Positions 1 through 6,195 of a DNA stretch of 6,771 nt are shown piece after piece. Every line of letters begins with the position of its first letter. Position 1 is the stretch's first letter. Source of the DNA: an uncultured Eubacteriales bacterium (GTDB lineage Bacteria > Bacillota > Clostridia > Lachnospirales > CAG-274); NCBI GenBank assembly GCA_902496345.1, contig CABVAP010000123.1, forward strand, positions 1 through 6,771. Reading direction: 5' to 3'. Position numbers and translations under genes: made by a program. Below the pieces are notes generated by a model. That model did no database searches. It saw only the letters and a program-made list of their open reading frames with translations, and had not been told where the DNA came from.

Positions 1-50
1 AGGGAGTAGGTCGTTCACGCGGCGCGAGGGTTCAAATCCCTCCTTCTCCG
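1..50 (+). tRNA. tRNA-Ser, 3' part only (probably anticodon GCU)
   Basis: The window opens inside a tRNA. Bases 2-6 (gggag) look like the 3' strand of the anticodon stem. They are followed by a long variable arm whose stem can pair gtcg with cggc. The T arm is at 26-42 (gaggg, loop ttcaaat, ccctc), the acceptor 3' strand cttctcc is at 43-49, and the discriminator base is G50. A long variable arm with discriminator G and an acceptor strand expecting 5' GGAGAAG is typical of tRNA-Ser in Firmicutes. The anticodon lies outside the window. GCU is inferred only because the gggag stem and this variable arm resemble known clostridial tRNA-Ser(GCU). The next bases are tct, so the terminal CCA is not encoded and must be added by nucleotidyltransferase. 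tRNA-Leu also has a long arm but normally has discriminator A. Confidence 0.9.
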
Positions 51-56
51 TCTGTT

Positions 57-88
57 AAGCTGATTTGCTTTTGCAAATCAGCTTTTTT
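57..88 (+). terminator. Intrinsic terminator of the tRNA transcript
   Basis: A perfect 12-bp stem (aagctgatttgc, loop tttt, gcaaatcagctt) runs straight into further T residues, six Ts in a row at 83-88. It starts 6 bases after the tRNA 3' end, so it most likely ends the tRNA transcript and insulates the transporter gene downstream. Confidence 0.9.
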
Positions 89-128
89 AATAACAACACC
101 TAATAATAGAATAAAAGAGGAAAATAAA

Positions 129-1097
129 ATGAATACTAAAACAGAAAACAAAACCAATTTTTTCACAAAACCAGTTAATATATTTCTCATAGCTGTTTTA
201 TGTACAGCACTTTGGGGAAGTGCGATTCCCGTTATAAAAATAGGATATAAAGCGTTTGAAATATCTGACACAAATTCACAAATGCTTTTTGCCGGTTATA
301 GATTTCTTTTAGCTGGTGTACTTGCAGTAATATTCAGGTCAATAACGTTAAAAAAATTTGTATATCCTAAAAGAAATGAGTTAAAAGGCGTTTTCGCACT
401 TGGAACTATCCAAACAGCATTACAGTACATTTTATTTTACACAAGCTTAAATTATCTAACAGGTGTAAAAGGCTCAATAATAAACGCGTCAGGTAACTTT
501 TTTGCTGTAATACTTGCACATATTTTCATAAAAAATGATAAACTAAATGCAAAGAAGATTTTAGGTTGCTTACTTGGATTTGGTGGTGTTATAATTTGTA
601 ATATAAATGGCGAGGGACTTGACGCTGCTTTTTCATTGCAAGGTGAGGGCTTTATGGTGCTTGCAGCACTTTCGTTTGCGTCTGGCTCTGTTATAACAAA
701 ATTTGTAACAAAAGGCTCTGACCCAGCTATGATAACTGGTTATCAGCTTGGACTTGGTGGTGTAATATTGATAATAGTTGGTTTACTTACAGGTGGCAAA
801 CTATCTGTTCCAAACTTCGACTTATTAAATATTGAAACATATTACCCTATATTTATTTTGTTATACCTTTCAATGTTATCATCAATAGCATTTTCACTTT
901 GGGCAGAGCTTTTAAAATATAATTTTGTTGGAAAAATTTCAATATATGGATTTTTAAACCCAATTTTTGGAGTATTTTTATCAGCTATACTTTTGGGTGA
1001 AGATTTATTTAACATAGAAACATTTGCTGCGTTAGCACTTGTAAGTCTAGGGATTTTAATAGTAAACTTTAGAACACAAAAAGAAAAAACTAAATAG
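129..1097 (+). CDS. EamA/DMT-superfamily transporter
   Basis: The 322-residue protein is almost entirely hydrophobic, with about ten predicted membrane helices (roughly residues 17-36, 51-70, 86-106, 112-134, 142-158, 173-191, 202-221, 239-258, 268-289 and 296-313). This is the 5+5 layout of two EamA repeats in the drug/metabolite transporter superfamily. Family-typical stretches are ALWGSAIPVIKIGY in helix 1, GGVIICNINGEG closing the first repeat, and NPIFGVFLSAILLGE in the second. The length matches the usual 290-320 residues. It should act in the cytoplasmic membrane as a small-metabolite exporter or permease; the substrate cannot be read from sequence. The ATG is preceded by an AAGAGG-type site with about 8 bases spacing. 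It heads a three-gene + strand run, 42 bases before the next gene. No convincing promoter is visible between the tRNA terminator and the start. The stop TAG is repeated in frame 9 bases later by a short tandem duplication. Confidence 0.9.
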   Translation: MNTKTENKTNFFTKPVNIFLIAVLCTALWGSAIPVIKIGYKAFEISDTNSQMLFAGYRFLLAGVLAVIFRSITLKKFVYPKRNELKGVFALGTIQTALQYILFYTSLNYLTGVKGSIINASGNFFAVILAHIFIKNDKLNAKKILGCLLGFGGVIICNINGEGLDAAFSLQGEGFMVLAALSFASGSVITKFVTKGSDPAMITGYQLGLGGVILIIVGLLTGGKLSVPNFDLLNIETYYPIFILLYLSMLSSIAFSLWAELLKYNFVGKISIYGFLNPIFGVFLSAILLGEDLFNIETFAALALVSLGILIVNFRTQKEKTK

Positions 1098-1124
1098 ACT
1101 AAATAGAATGGATAAATAAAATAG

Positions 1125-1130
1125 AAAGGA
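1125..1130 (+). promoter_or_regulatory. Ribosome binding site supporting a TTG start
   Basis: AAAGGA lies 9 bases before the TTG at 1140. It is the only good site near the beginning of the DUF2156 frame, and it fits a start there because the conserved N-terminal region begins immediately after the TTG. Confidence 0.7.
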
Positions 1131-1139
1131 AAGTTAAGC

Positions 1140-2057
1140 TTGAAATTTAAGGATATAACAATAAATGACAAAAAAGAAATAGAATTGTATACAAAACAGA
1201 CAAATTATTTTTTATGCGATTATTGCTTTACTGATATATTTTTGTGGCGATATAACTACTCGACTAAATTCTGTATAGAAAACGACTTTTTATTTTTAAA
1301 GATAAAGACTAAAGAAGAAAAAAAAGAGATGTATTTAACACCATTAGGAAAAGGTGATTTAAAATCAGCAATAACATCAATAATAGAAGATGCAAAAACA
1401 AAAGAAATACCATTTGTTATGTTGTCCGTTCCTGAAAAATTAAAATCAGAAATAGAAGAAATTATGCCGGACACGTTTATATTCACTGAAACACCTGAAA
1501 ATGCCGATTATATTTATCTTGCTGAAAATATGATAAATTTATCCGGAAAAAAACTTCACTCAAAAAGAAACTTTATAAATCGTTTTAAAGAGGTTTATGA
1601 GAATCGTTGGAGTTATGAAGATATAACAGATAAGAATATAGAAGAAGTTTTTAAGTATCAATTAGACTGGTATGAAGAGAACAGAAAAATTTCAAATGAC
1701 AATTCACTATTTTCCGAAATCAGTGTCATAGCAACAGCACTTAAAAATTTCAATGAATTAGATTTAAAAGGCGGATTACTTCGTATTGATGGCAAAATAG
1801 TTGCATTTACGTTAGCAAGCAAGAGTTTTGAAGATATGTATACAATACAGATTGAAAAGGCGGAACACTCAATAAATGGTGCATACCAGATGATAAATAA
1901 CGAGTTTGCAAAAAGAAATTTTCAAGATGTAAAATACGTTGATAGAGAAGAAGATTTAGGTATAGAGGGATTGCGAAAAGCAAAACAATCGTATAAACCT
2001 GTTTTAATGGGAATAAATTATACAGCGGTATTAAAGAACGACCCTTTTAGTAAATAA
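1140..2057 (+). CDS. DUF2156 protein (phosphatidylglycerol lysyltransferase C-terminal-like fold)
   Basis: The 305-residue soluble protein resembles the stand-alone Firmicutes DUF2156 family. That family shares the double GNAT-like fold of the catalytic domain of MprF, which transfers lysine from Lys-tRNA to phosphatidylglycerol. Recognisable blocks are the N-terminal CDYCFTDIFLWRYNYS (26-41), GKKLHSKRNFINRFK (136-150), GGLLRIDGKIVAFTL (211-225), GAYQMINNEFAKRNF (247-261) and YVDREEDLGIEGLRKAKQSY (266-285). Length is normal for the family. There are no membrane helices, so it lacks the flippase part of MprF. Its substrate is not established, and lysyl-lipid synthesis should not be assumed. 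The start is TTG, supported by an AAAGGA site 9 bases upstream. It follows the EamA gene by 42 bases and precedes a GNAT gene by 18, so co-transcription is likely. Family assignment is confident, function is not. Confidence 0.85.
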   Translation: MKFKDITINDKKEIELYTKQTNYFLCDYCFTDIFLWRYNYSTKFCIENDFLFLKIKTKEEKKEMYLTPLGKGDLKSAITSIIEDAKTKEIPFVMLSVPEKLKSEIEEIMPDTFIFTETPENADYIYLAENMINLSGKKLHSKRNFINRFKEVYENRWSYEDITDKNIEEVFKYQLDWYEENRKISNDNSLFSEISVIATALKNFNELDLKGGLLRIDGKIVAFTLASKSFEDMYTIQIEKAEHSINGAYQMINNEFAKRNFQDVKYVDREEDLGIEGLRKAKQSYKPVLMGINYTAVLKNDPFSK

Positions 2058-2075
2058 ACGAAAGGACTTATAAAA

Positions 2076-2945
2076 ATGGAAAATATGCAAAAAGATAACC
2101 ATATTTTTTACGCTGATGAAAAAGACTTTAACGAGATAAAAAAATTATGGGATATATGTTTTTCTGAGTTTCCGGAATTTTCAGAATGGTATTTTGAAAA
2201 CATCTTTCAAGCAAATAACACATTAGTATATAAAGAAAACGGTGTAATATGTTCAATGTTACAAGAATTAAATTTTGAATTTTATAGTACTTCAGGAAAT
2301 AAAAAAGCCACCTATATTTATGGTGCTTGTACTCACCCACTTTACAGAAAACGAGGTTTAATGGGTAAATTATTAGAACAATCATTTGCAAATGATAAAG
2401 CAAAAGGAATTGATTTTTCAATATTAATTCCTGAGAATGAGGAACTATTTAGATTCTACGAAAAATTTGGCTATAAACCAACGACAAAAATAGAAACAGA
2501 GATTGTAACTAAAAATGAAAATATTGTTTCAAATGATTACACTTTGAAGATAGCTAATTTTTCTGATATAGAAAATATAAATTCACTGTATTTAACTATG
2601 GAAAAAGAAACAAATTTAATTTTGCGTACTAATGATTATTGGAAAACACAAATAAAAATGTTTAATGAACTAGGAGGTTATTGTTTTTGTTTATATAACA
2701 AATCAACAAATAACCTAGATGCGTATAGTTTTGTTTGGAATGAAACCCCACTTTTTGCTCAAGAAATAATTTTCAAAGACCAAAAATCAAAAGATACATT
2801 ATGCCAAAATATTTTAACATATATTTCAAATTCAACAGACATAAAGTTAAATATTTATAAGCCTACAGGAAATTATACAGCTTGTATAAAGTCACATAAT
2901 AACGAGGTTATTTCAAGTTATTTGATAAATATGCTTTACAATTAA
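2076..2945 (+). CDS. GNAT-family N-acetyltransferase
   Basis: The 289-residue protein carries a GNAT domain in its N-terminal half (about residues 8-135). The acetyl-CoA pyrophosphate-binding motif is visible as HPLYRKRGLMGKLLEQ (87-102), matching R/Q-x-x-G-x-G/A. It is preceded by the beta-4-like strand YIYGACTH and followed by FSILIPENEELFRFYEKFGY (114-133), a typical closing segment. The second half (about 145-289) is divergent and probably a degenerate second GNAT-like half, as in the Eis-like and related long GNAT proteins. The acceptor substrate is unknown. The ATG at 2076 has AAAGGA 9 bases upstream; an in-frame ATG three codons later is less well placed. It is 18 bases after the DUF2156 gene, is the last gene of the run, and is followed within 10 bases by a strong terminator. 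Confidence 0.85.
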   Translation: MENMQKDNHIFYADEKDFNEIKKLWDICFSEFPEFSEWYFENIFQANNTLVYKENGVICSMLQELNFEFYSTSGNKKATYIYGACTHPLYRKRGLMGKLLEQSFANDKAKGIDFSILIPENEELFRFYEKFGYKPTTKIETEIVTKNENIVSNDYTLKIANFSDIENINSLYLTMEKETNLILRTNDYWKTQIKMFNELGGYCFCLYNKSTNNLDAYSFVWNETPLFAQEIIFKDQKSKDTLCQNILTYISNSTDIKLNIYKPTGNYTACIKSHNNEVISSYLINMLYN

Positions 2946-2952
2946 ATTATAT

Positions 2953-2990
2953 AAAATGCCCCTTTTCTTATTTAGAAAAGGGGCATTTTT
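2953..2990. terminator. Bidirectional intrinsic terminator
   Basis: A perfect 16-bp stem (aaaatgccccttttct, loop tattt, agaaaaggggcatttt) lies between two convergent genes. On the + strand it ends in TTTTT after the GNAT gene. On the - strand the aaaa at 2953-2956 reads as TTTT after the FTR-like gene, so one hairpin can serve both transcripts. Confidence 0.95.
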
Positions 2991-3008
2991 AAGAAAATTT
3001 AAAACAGC

Positions 3009-3209
3009 TTATTTTTCCTTATAGTACAGCATACAATGGCAATAACCCTCAAAATTTTCGTCTGCAATTTGTTCACGAAATTCTTTGCACATACATCTGT
3101 TTTCTTCAGTTTTTTCAATTCGACAAGGGCAATAACCACCTGTTCGTTTAAGTCCCTCTTTAACGGTTTTTACAACATTTTCATTTTCGTTAAATCTGAC
3201 TTTACTCAT
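3009..3209 (-). CDS. Ferredoxin-thioredoxin reductase catalytic subunit-like protein
   Basis: This 66-residue protein has three CxC pairs: CPC (27-29), CMC (39-41) and CHC (57-59). They occur in the same order as in the catalytic (beta) subunit of ferredoxin-thioredoxin reductase, which uses a [4Fe-4S] cluster next to a redox disulfide to pass electrons to thioredoxin. By analogy with the plant/cyanobacterial enzyme, C27, C39, C41 and C57 would bind the cluster and C29 and C59 would form the active disulfide. It is shorter than plastid FTR beta, and the spacing between pairs (9 then 15 residues) differs from the plant-type 16 then 8. No variable (alpha) subunit gene is present in the window. 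Its ATG overlaps the stop of the upstream NifX-thioredoxin gene (ATGA), suggesting translational coupling and a shared pathway. The AAAGGA site lies 13 bases upstream. The electron donor could be ferredoxin or another iron-sulfur protein. Confidence 0.85.
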   Translation of the reverse strand: MSKVRFNENENVVKTVKEGLKRTGGYCPCRIEKTEENRCMCKEFREQIADENFEGYCHCMLYYKEK

Positions 3210-3913
3210 TTATTTTTCTCAATCCTTTCTGTTAATTCTTCTTTTGAAACATATCCAATAGATAAATCTACAACATCTCCATTTTTAATAAAGGCAACTG
3301 TCGGAATACTGCGAACATTAAATTGCATAGCAAGTTCTTGTTGTTCATCAACATTTACTTTTCCGAATTTAACGTCATTTATTTCCTCACTAAGTTCATC
3401 AATAATAGGCGAAAGCATTTGACAAGGTCCACACCATACAGCCCAAAAATCAATAACAACGAGGTCATCACAATTTTTAACTTCTTCCTCAAAATTTTCA
3501 TTAGTAAGAACTGTGATACCATTATATTTTTTATGTGATTTACAAGTGTGTTCATCTGAACAGTTGTGATTTTCGTCTTTATGATGAGAACACTCAACAT
3601 TTTCATTGTATTTAAGAGTACCATTTATAAAATCAGTTATGGCTAAATCAACATTTCCGGAAACTCCGCCATAAAGCTCAATACCAGCCTCTTTCAATGC
3701 ATCTTTTGCACCTTTTCCAATTCCACCACAAATAAGTACATCTATACCTAACTTTTTTAAGAAATTAACTAAATCACTATGACCATTTCCCTCCGTTGAA
3801 ATAACTTCAGAAGAAACAATGTTATTATCTTCAATGGTATACACTTTAACTTTTTCTGTATGACCGAAATGTTGAAAAACAGATTCATTTTCATAAGTAA
3901 TAGCAACTTTCAT
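3206..3913 (-). CDS. NifX/NifB-like cluster-binding domain fused to thioredoxin
   Basis: The 235-residue protein has three parts. Residues 1-105 match the dinitrogenase iron-molybdenum cofactor biosynthesis fold (NifX/NafY/NifB C-terminal type): MKVAITYE start, FQHFGHTEKVKVY (13-25), IDVLICGGIGKGA (57-69) and GVSGNVDLAI (83-92). Residues 106-130 form a Cys/His-rich linker with C108, C118, C124 and H110, H111, H116, H122, H127, a plausible metal site. Residues 131-235 are a complete thioredoxin with active site WCGPC (160-164), VNVDE (187-191) and the cis-proline segment RSIPT (201-205). It should be a cytoplasmic disulfide reductase or redox partner tethered to a cluster- or metal-binding domain. 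No nif genes are visible, so a role in nitrogen fixation is not implied. The ATG has a strong GGAGG site 7 bases upstream and a good promoter. The stop overlaps the start of the FTR-like gene, its likely reductant. Confidence 0.88.
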   Translation of the reverse strand: MKVAITYENESVFQHFGHTEKVKVYTIEDNNIVSSEVISTEGNGHSDLVNFLKKLGIDVLICGGIGKGAKDALKEAGIELYGGVSGNVDLAITDFINGTLKYNENVECSHHKDENHNCSDEHTCKSHKKYNGITVLTNENFEEEVKNCDDLVVIDFWAVWCGPCQMLSPIIDELSEEINDVKFGKVNVDEQQELAMQFNVRSIPTVAFIKNGDVVDLSIGYVSKEELTERIEKNK

Positions 3914-3937
3914 ATAAAGACCTCCAAAATATAAATT

Positions 3938-3955
3938 AACAAATAATCTTTTGTT
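3938..3955. repeat. Short inverted repeat in the redox-operon leader
   Basis: AACAAA and TTTGTT are separated by 6 bases, between the predicted -10 box and the ribosome binding site of the NifX-thioredoxin gene. The position suits an operator. However, the arms are short and AT-only apart from one G/C pair, so chance is a real alternative. Confidence 0.3.
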
Positions 3956-3981
3956 TGATGTAAATAAATTTCTATAGGATT

Positions 3982-4009
3982 ATTATACCACAAATCAAAT
4001 TTTATACAA
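3982..4009 (-). promoter_or_regulatory. Sigma-A-type promoter of the redox operon
   Basis: Reading the - strand, TTGTAT (4009-4004) and TATAAT (3987-3982) are 16 bases apart. A TGG immediately before TATAAT gives an extended -10 (TGnTATAAT). It lies about 70 bases upstream of the NifX-thioredoxin start, leaving a 5' leader of roughly 60 bases. Confidence 0.7.
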
Positions 4010-4059
4010 TCAATAACTAAATTAAATTTATAGAAAATAAATTTTAGTTTGTAATCGGA

Positions 4060-5160
4060 CTATTTTTTAACCTCTGCAAATTTCTTTTTTATAATTTTCA
4101 AATTTTGAATTAACCTTTCGTCAGTAGGGTTCATTTCATTAGCTATTTTGGCAAATTCAAGTGATTTTTGATATAAACCAAGATTGTAGCAAGCAATTGC
4201 ACCTAAATCATATATAGTTGAGTTCCAACAAAAAGGTTCACTTAAATAAATTTGAGGTTTGCTTTTAATTTTAAGTGCCTCTGTTATCATAAAATAGACT
4301 TTAATCCAATCTTTTTGTTTATATGCAAGTTGTGCCATTTCAACGTAAGGTTCTCTTAAATAAGGAGTTTCAGCTATAGCCTTATATAGCCAGCTTTGGG
4401 CATTTTCATAATCCCCTAAACCGATATATGCTCTTGAAATATATCTCATAGACGCACACCTTTCATCTTTCCAAGTAGCAGAAGGCATATTAAGATGTTT
4501 TTGAAGCGTTTCTATACATTTATCCCACATCTTATAAAACATATATTCTCTGCCCAAATAGTGCATATTTCTGTCATCATTTGGTGACTCTTTAACAGAT
4601 AACTCAAGTAAATTCAGATATTGCCCCCTTGATTTTTCTGGGTCGGGATAATGATTTAACTGGATATTTTTTTGATATGAATAATGTTCGGGTTTATCTC
4701 CGTAATATTCAAGAATTTCGTGAACAGGGTGAGTCCACCTAAAATTTTTTCTGGTATGTATCTTTTCATACCAAAATGTTAATTTAGGTTTTCCGTCATC
4801 ATAAAAACTCCAAGTGTACATATATTTAAGCCTTGTTGTTTTATCTTTCTCCCAAACTTCCTCAAGTAATTTTCTCCAACCTTTTTCTAAAATTTCGTCT
4901 AAATCAGTACAAATACAAATGTCATAATCTTCCGGCACAAAATTCAAAGAAATATTTCTAGCCACATCAAATCGCCAAAAACTAAGTTTAACACTATTAA
5001 CGACAACTCCCCTGCTCTTTAATTTTTGTACAGTGTTGTCATCAGAACCGGTATCAGTTACAAAAATACCGTCAGCCTCTTGCATAGAGTCAACCCATTT
5101 ATCGACAAAATTTTCTTCATTTTTGCATATAGCATAAACTGCGATTTTATATTTACCCAA
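4060..5160 (-). CDS. Glycosyltransferase family 2-like, with helical-repeat C-terminus
   Basis: Starting at TTG (5160) the protein has 366 residues. The N-terminal GT-A domain shows CKNEENFVDKW, DTGSDDNT (36-43), WRFDVARN (62-69), the DxD-like metal/nucleotide-sugar site CTDLDE (84-89) and HPVHEILEY (144-152). From about residue 199 it continues as TPR-like helical pairs (YLGREYMFYKMWDKCIETL, YISRAYIGLGDYENAQSWL, DLGAIACYNLGLYQKSLEFA). SunS-like protein glycosyltransferases have this layout. An in-frame ATG at 5199 would add 13 residues but has no ribosome binding site and overlaps the upstream gene by 32 bases. The TTG has GGAGGGG 10 bases upstream and puts DTGS at exactly the same residue number as in the neighbouring paralogue. 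It lies 7 bases downstream of that paralogue's stop. It probably transfers sugar to the collagen-like protein encoded upstream; sugar and linkage are unknown. No clear terminator follows it. Confidence 0.88.
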   Translation of the reverse strand: MGKYKIAVYAICKNEENFVDKWVDSMQEADGIFVTDTGSDDNTVQKLKSRGVVVNSVKLSFWRFDVARNISLNFVPEDYDICICTDLDEILEKGWRKLLEEVWEKDKTTRLKYMYTWSFYDDGKPKLTFWYEKIHTRKNFRWTHPVHEILEYYGDKPEHYSYQKNIQLNHYPDPEKSRGQYLNLLELSVKESPNDDRNMHYLGREYMFYKMWDKCIETLQKHLNMPSATWKDERCASMRYISRAYIGLGDYENAQSWLYKAIAETPYLREPYVEMAQLAYKQKDWIKVYFMITEALKIKSKPQIYLSEPFCWNSTIYDLGAIACYNLGLYQKSLEFAKIANEMNPTDERLIQNLKIIKKKFAEVKK

Positions 5161-5167
5161 AAATCCC

Positions 5168-6163
5168 TCACCCCTCCAATTTCTTATAAACCAAATCATA
5201 TAAAGATTTTTTCAAATTTTGAAATTCTTGCCCCCAAGCTAAAGGATTAAAATTATAGTCGATAATTTTATTTGTATTTTTTTCAATATTACAAATCAAA
5301 AAATATGCTTCTTCAAATCTTCCAAGTTCCTTTAAAAACTGTACTTTTTCAATGTATATATCACGTCTGTCAGGCATATAAGATATTGACATATCAAGAT
5401 TTATCATAGCCTTATCAAATTGTTTAATTTTTTTATATATAAAATATTTTTGTTTATATAAAAATCCCTTATCGGAATTTTTCAAACTCAAAGCTACATC
5501 AATTGACGATAACGCATCAGAAAACAATTTTCTTGAAACATATTCGTTAGCCAAAAAACTGTATGATTTCCAATGGTCACTTTTTTCTTTTATTGATTGC
5601 TTTAATAGTTCAAAATAATCACTTCTGGTACTTTTAGTTTCACTTTCTTGATATATATAAAAATTATTGAGTTGTTTCGTATTTTCTATACCATTATACT
5701 CTAAAAATTCGTGTACTGGTAACTTCCACGTGTAACCATATCTCGAATGGATTCTCTCGTGTAAATGTTCGCTAACTCTGCCATCTTGCCAAAATGTTTT
5801 AAAATGATGATAATACCTTGTAATTTTATCATCATAATTTTGTATCAGAATATTTTTCCAATCATCACATAAATATTCGTCAATATCGAGAGAAATACAA
5901 ATATCTGCGTTTGGCGATACAAGTGACAATGCAGTATTTCTAGCGTCATCAAATCTCCAAGGAGATACAAAAATATGAAATATTTTTAAATTAACATTTG
6001 TATTTTGTTCCATAAAATCTTTTACAATCTCATTTGTTTTATCTGTTGAACCGGTATCACAAAGAACAATTTCATCTGCCAATTTTACAGAATTTAAAAA
6101 TTTATTTATTTTGTTTTCCTCATTTTTATAAATGCCATAAATAGAAATAAACGGCTTTTGCAA
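5168..6163 (-). CDS. Glycosyltransferase family 2-like, paralogue of the downstream gene
   Basis: The 331-residue protein has the same architecture as the gene after it. The GT-A domain carries YGIYKNEENKINKF, DTGSTDKT (36-43), WRFDDARN (69-76), the DxD-like SLDIDEYL (91-98) and LPVHEFLEY (148-156). Helical TPR-like repeats follow from about residue 195 (SYSFLANEYVSRKLFSDALS, DKAMINLDMSISYMPDRRDI, LKELGRFEEAYFLI). Motif order and spacing show an old duplication, but the two proteins are clearly diverged, so they probably add different sugars or act in sequence. It should work in the cytoplasm on a protein or on a glycan started by the other enzyme. The start is TTG, with AGAAGGTGA ending about 6-9 bases upstream; a nearby ATG at 6170 is out of frame. 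It lies 75 bases downstream of the collagen-like gene with a hairpin between, and its stop TGA is 7 bases before the next start. Confidence 0.88.
   Translation of the reverse strand: MQKPFISIYGIYKNEENKINKFLNSVKLADEIVLCDTGSTDKTNEIVKDFMEQNTNVNLKIFHIFVSPWRFDDARNTALSLVSPNADICISLDIDEYLCDDWKNILIQNYDDKITRYYHHFKTFWQDGRVSEHLHERIHSRYGYTWKLPVHEFLEYNGIENTKQLNNFYIYQESETKSTRSDYFELLKQSIKEKSDHWKSYSFLANEYVSRKLFSDALSSIDVALSLKNSDKGFLYKQKYFIYKKIKQFDKAMINLDMSISYMPDRRDIYIEKVQFLKELGRFEEAYFLICNIEKNTNKIIDYNFNPLAWGQEFQNLKKSLYDLVYKKLEG
5171..5177 (-). promoter_or_regulatory. Ribosome binding site that decides the TTG start
   Basis: GGAGGGG on the - strand lies 10 bases before TTG 5160, inside the last codons of the upstream glycosyltransferase gene. 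The alternative ATG at 5199 has only an AT-rich stretch before it. This favours the shorter 366-residue product. Confidence 0.65.
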
Positions 6164-6169
6164 ATAACA

Positions 6170-6178
6170 TCACCTTCT
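6170..6178 (-). promoter_or_regulatory. Ribosome binding site supporting the TTG start of the first glycosyltransferase
   Basis: AGAAGGTGA on the - strand places its AAGG core 9 bases before TTG 6163. The only ATG nearby (6170) is in another frame, so TTG is the best-supported start for this gene. Confidence 0.65.
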
Positions 6179-6195
6179 ATTATTTTTTAGATTAA

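Noticed and set aside
89..128. Promoter for the EamA-DUF2156-GNAT run
   Set aside because: TAATAAT-like and TAGAAT-like hexamers are present, but none has a reasonable -35 partner at 16-18 bases, so no specific promoter is called.
842..1171. Open frame of 109 codons on the - strand at the EamA/DUF2156 junction
   Set aside because: It is the reverse complement of the end of the EamA gene and the start of the next; its composition is that of a shadow frame and it lacks a convincing start context.
1..2057. Functional link between the tRNA and the DUF2156 protein (aminoacyl-tRNA-dependent lipid or peptide modification)
   Set aside because: The MprF-like fold can use aminoacyl-tRNA, but the tRNA is Ser rather than Lys and is separated by a terminator and another gene, so adjacency is most likely coincidence.
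3036..3422. Open frame of 128 codons on the + strand, antisense to the redox operon
   Set aside because: It lies opposite two well-supported genes, has Phe/Ser-rich low-complexity translation typical of an AT-rich antisense strand, and resembles no family.
3930..3960. Rex- or Fnr-type redox operator in the leader
   Set aside because: Only a single TTGTTAA half-site occurs on the - strand, and the inverted repeat arms are in the wrong orientation for the known Rex consensus.
4015..4049. AT-rich inverted repeat after the last glycosyltransferase gene as a terminator
   Set aside because: The 7+6-bp stem is almost all A/T, has a 4-base bulge, and no T-tract follows on the - strand. It may simply be AT-rich promoter-upstream DNA.
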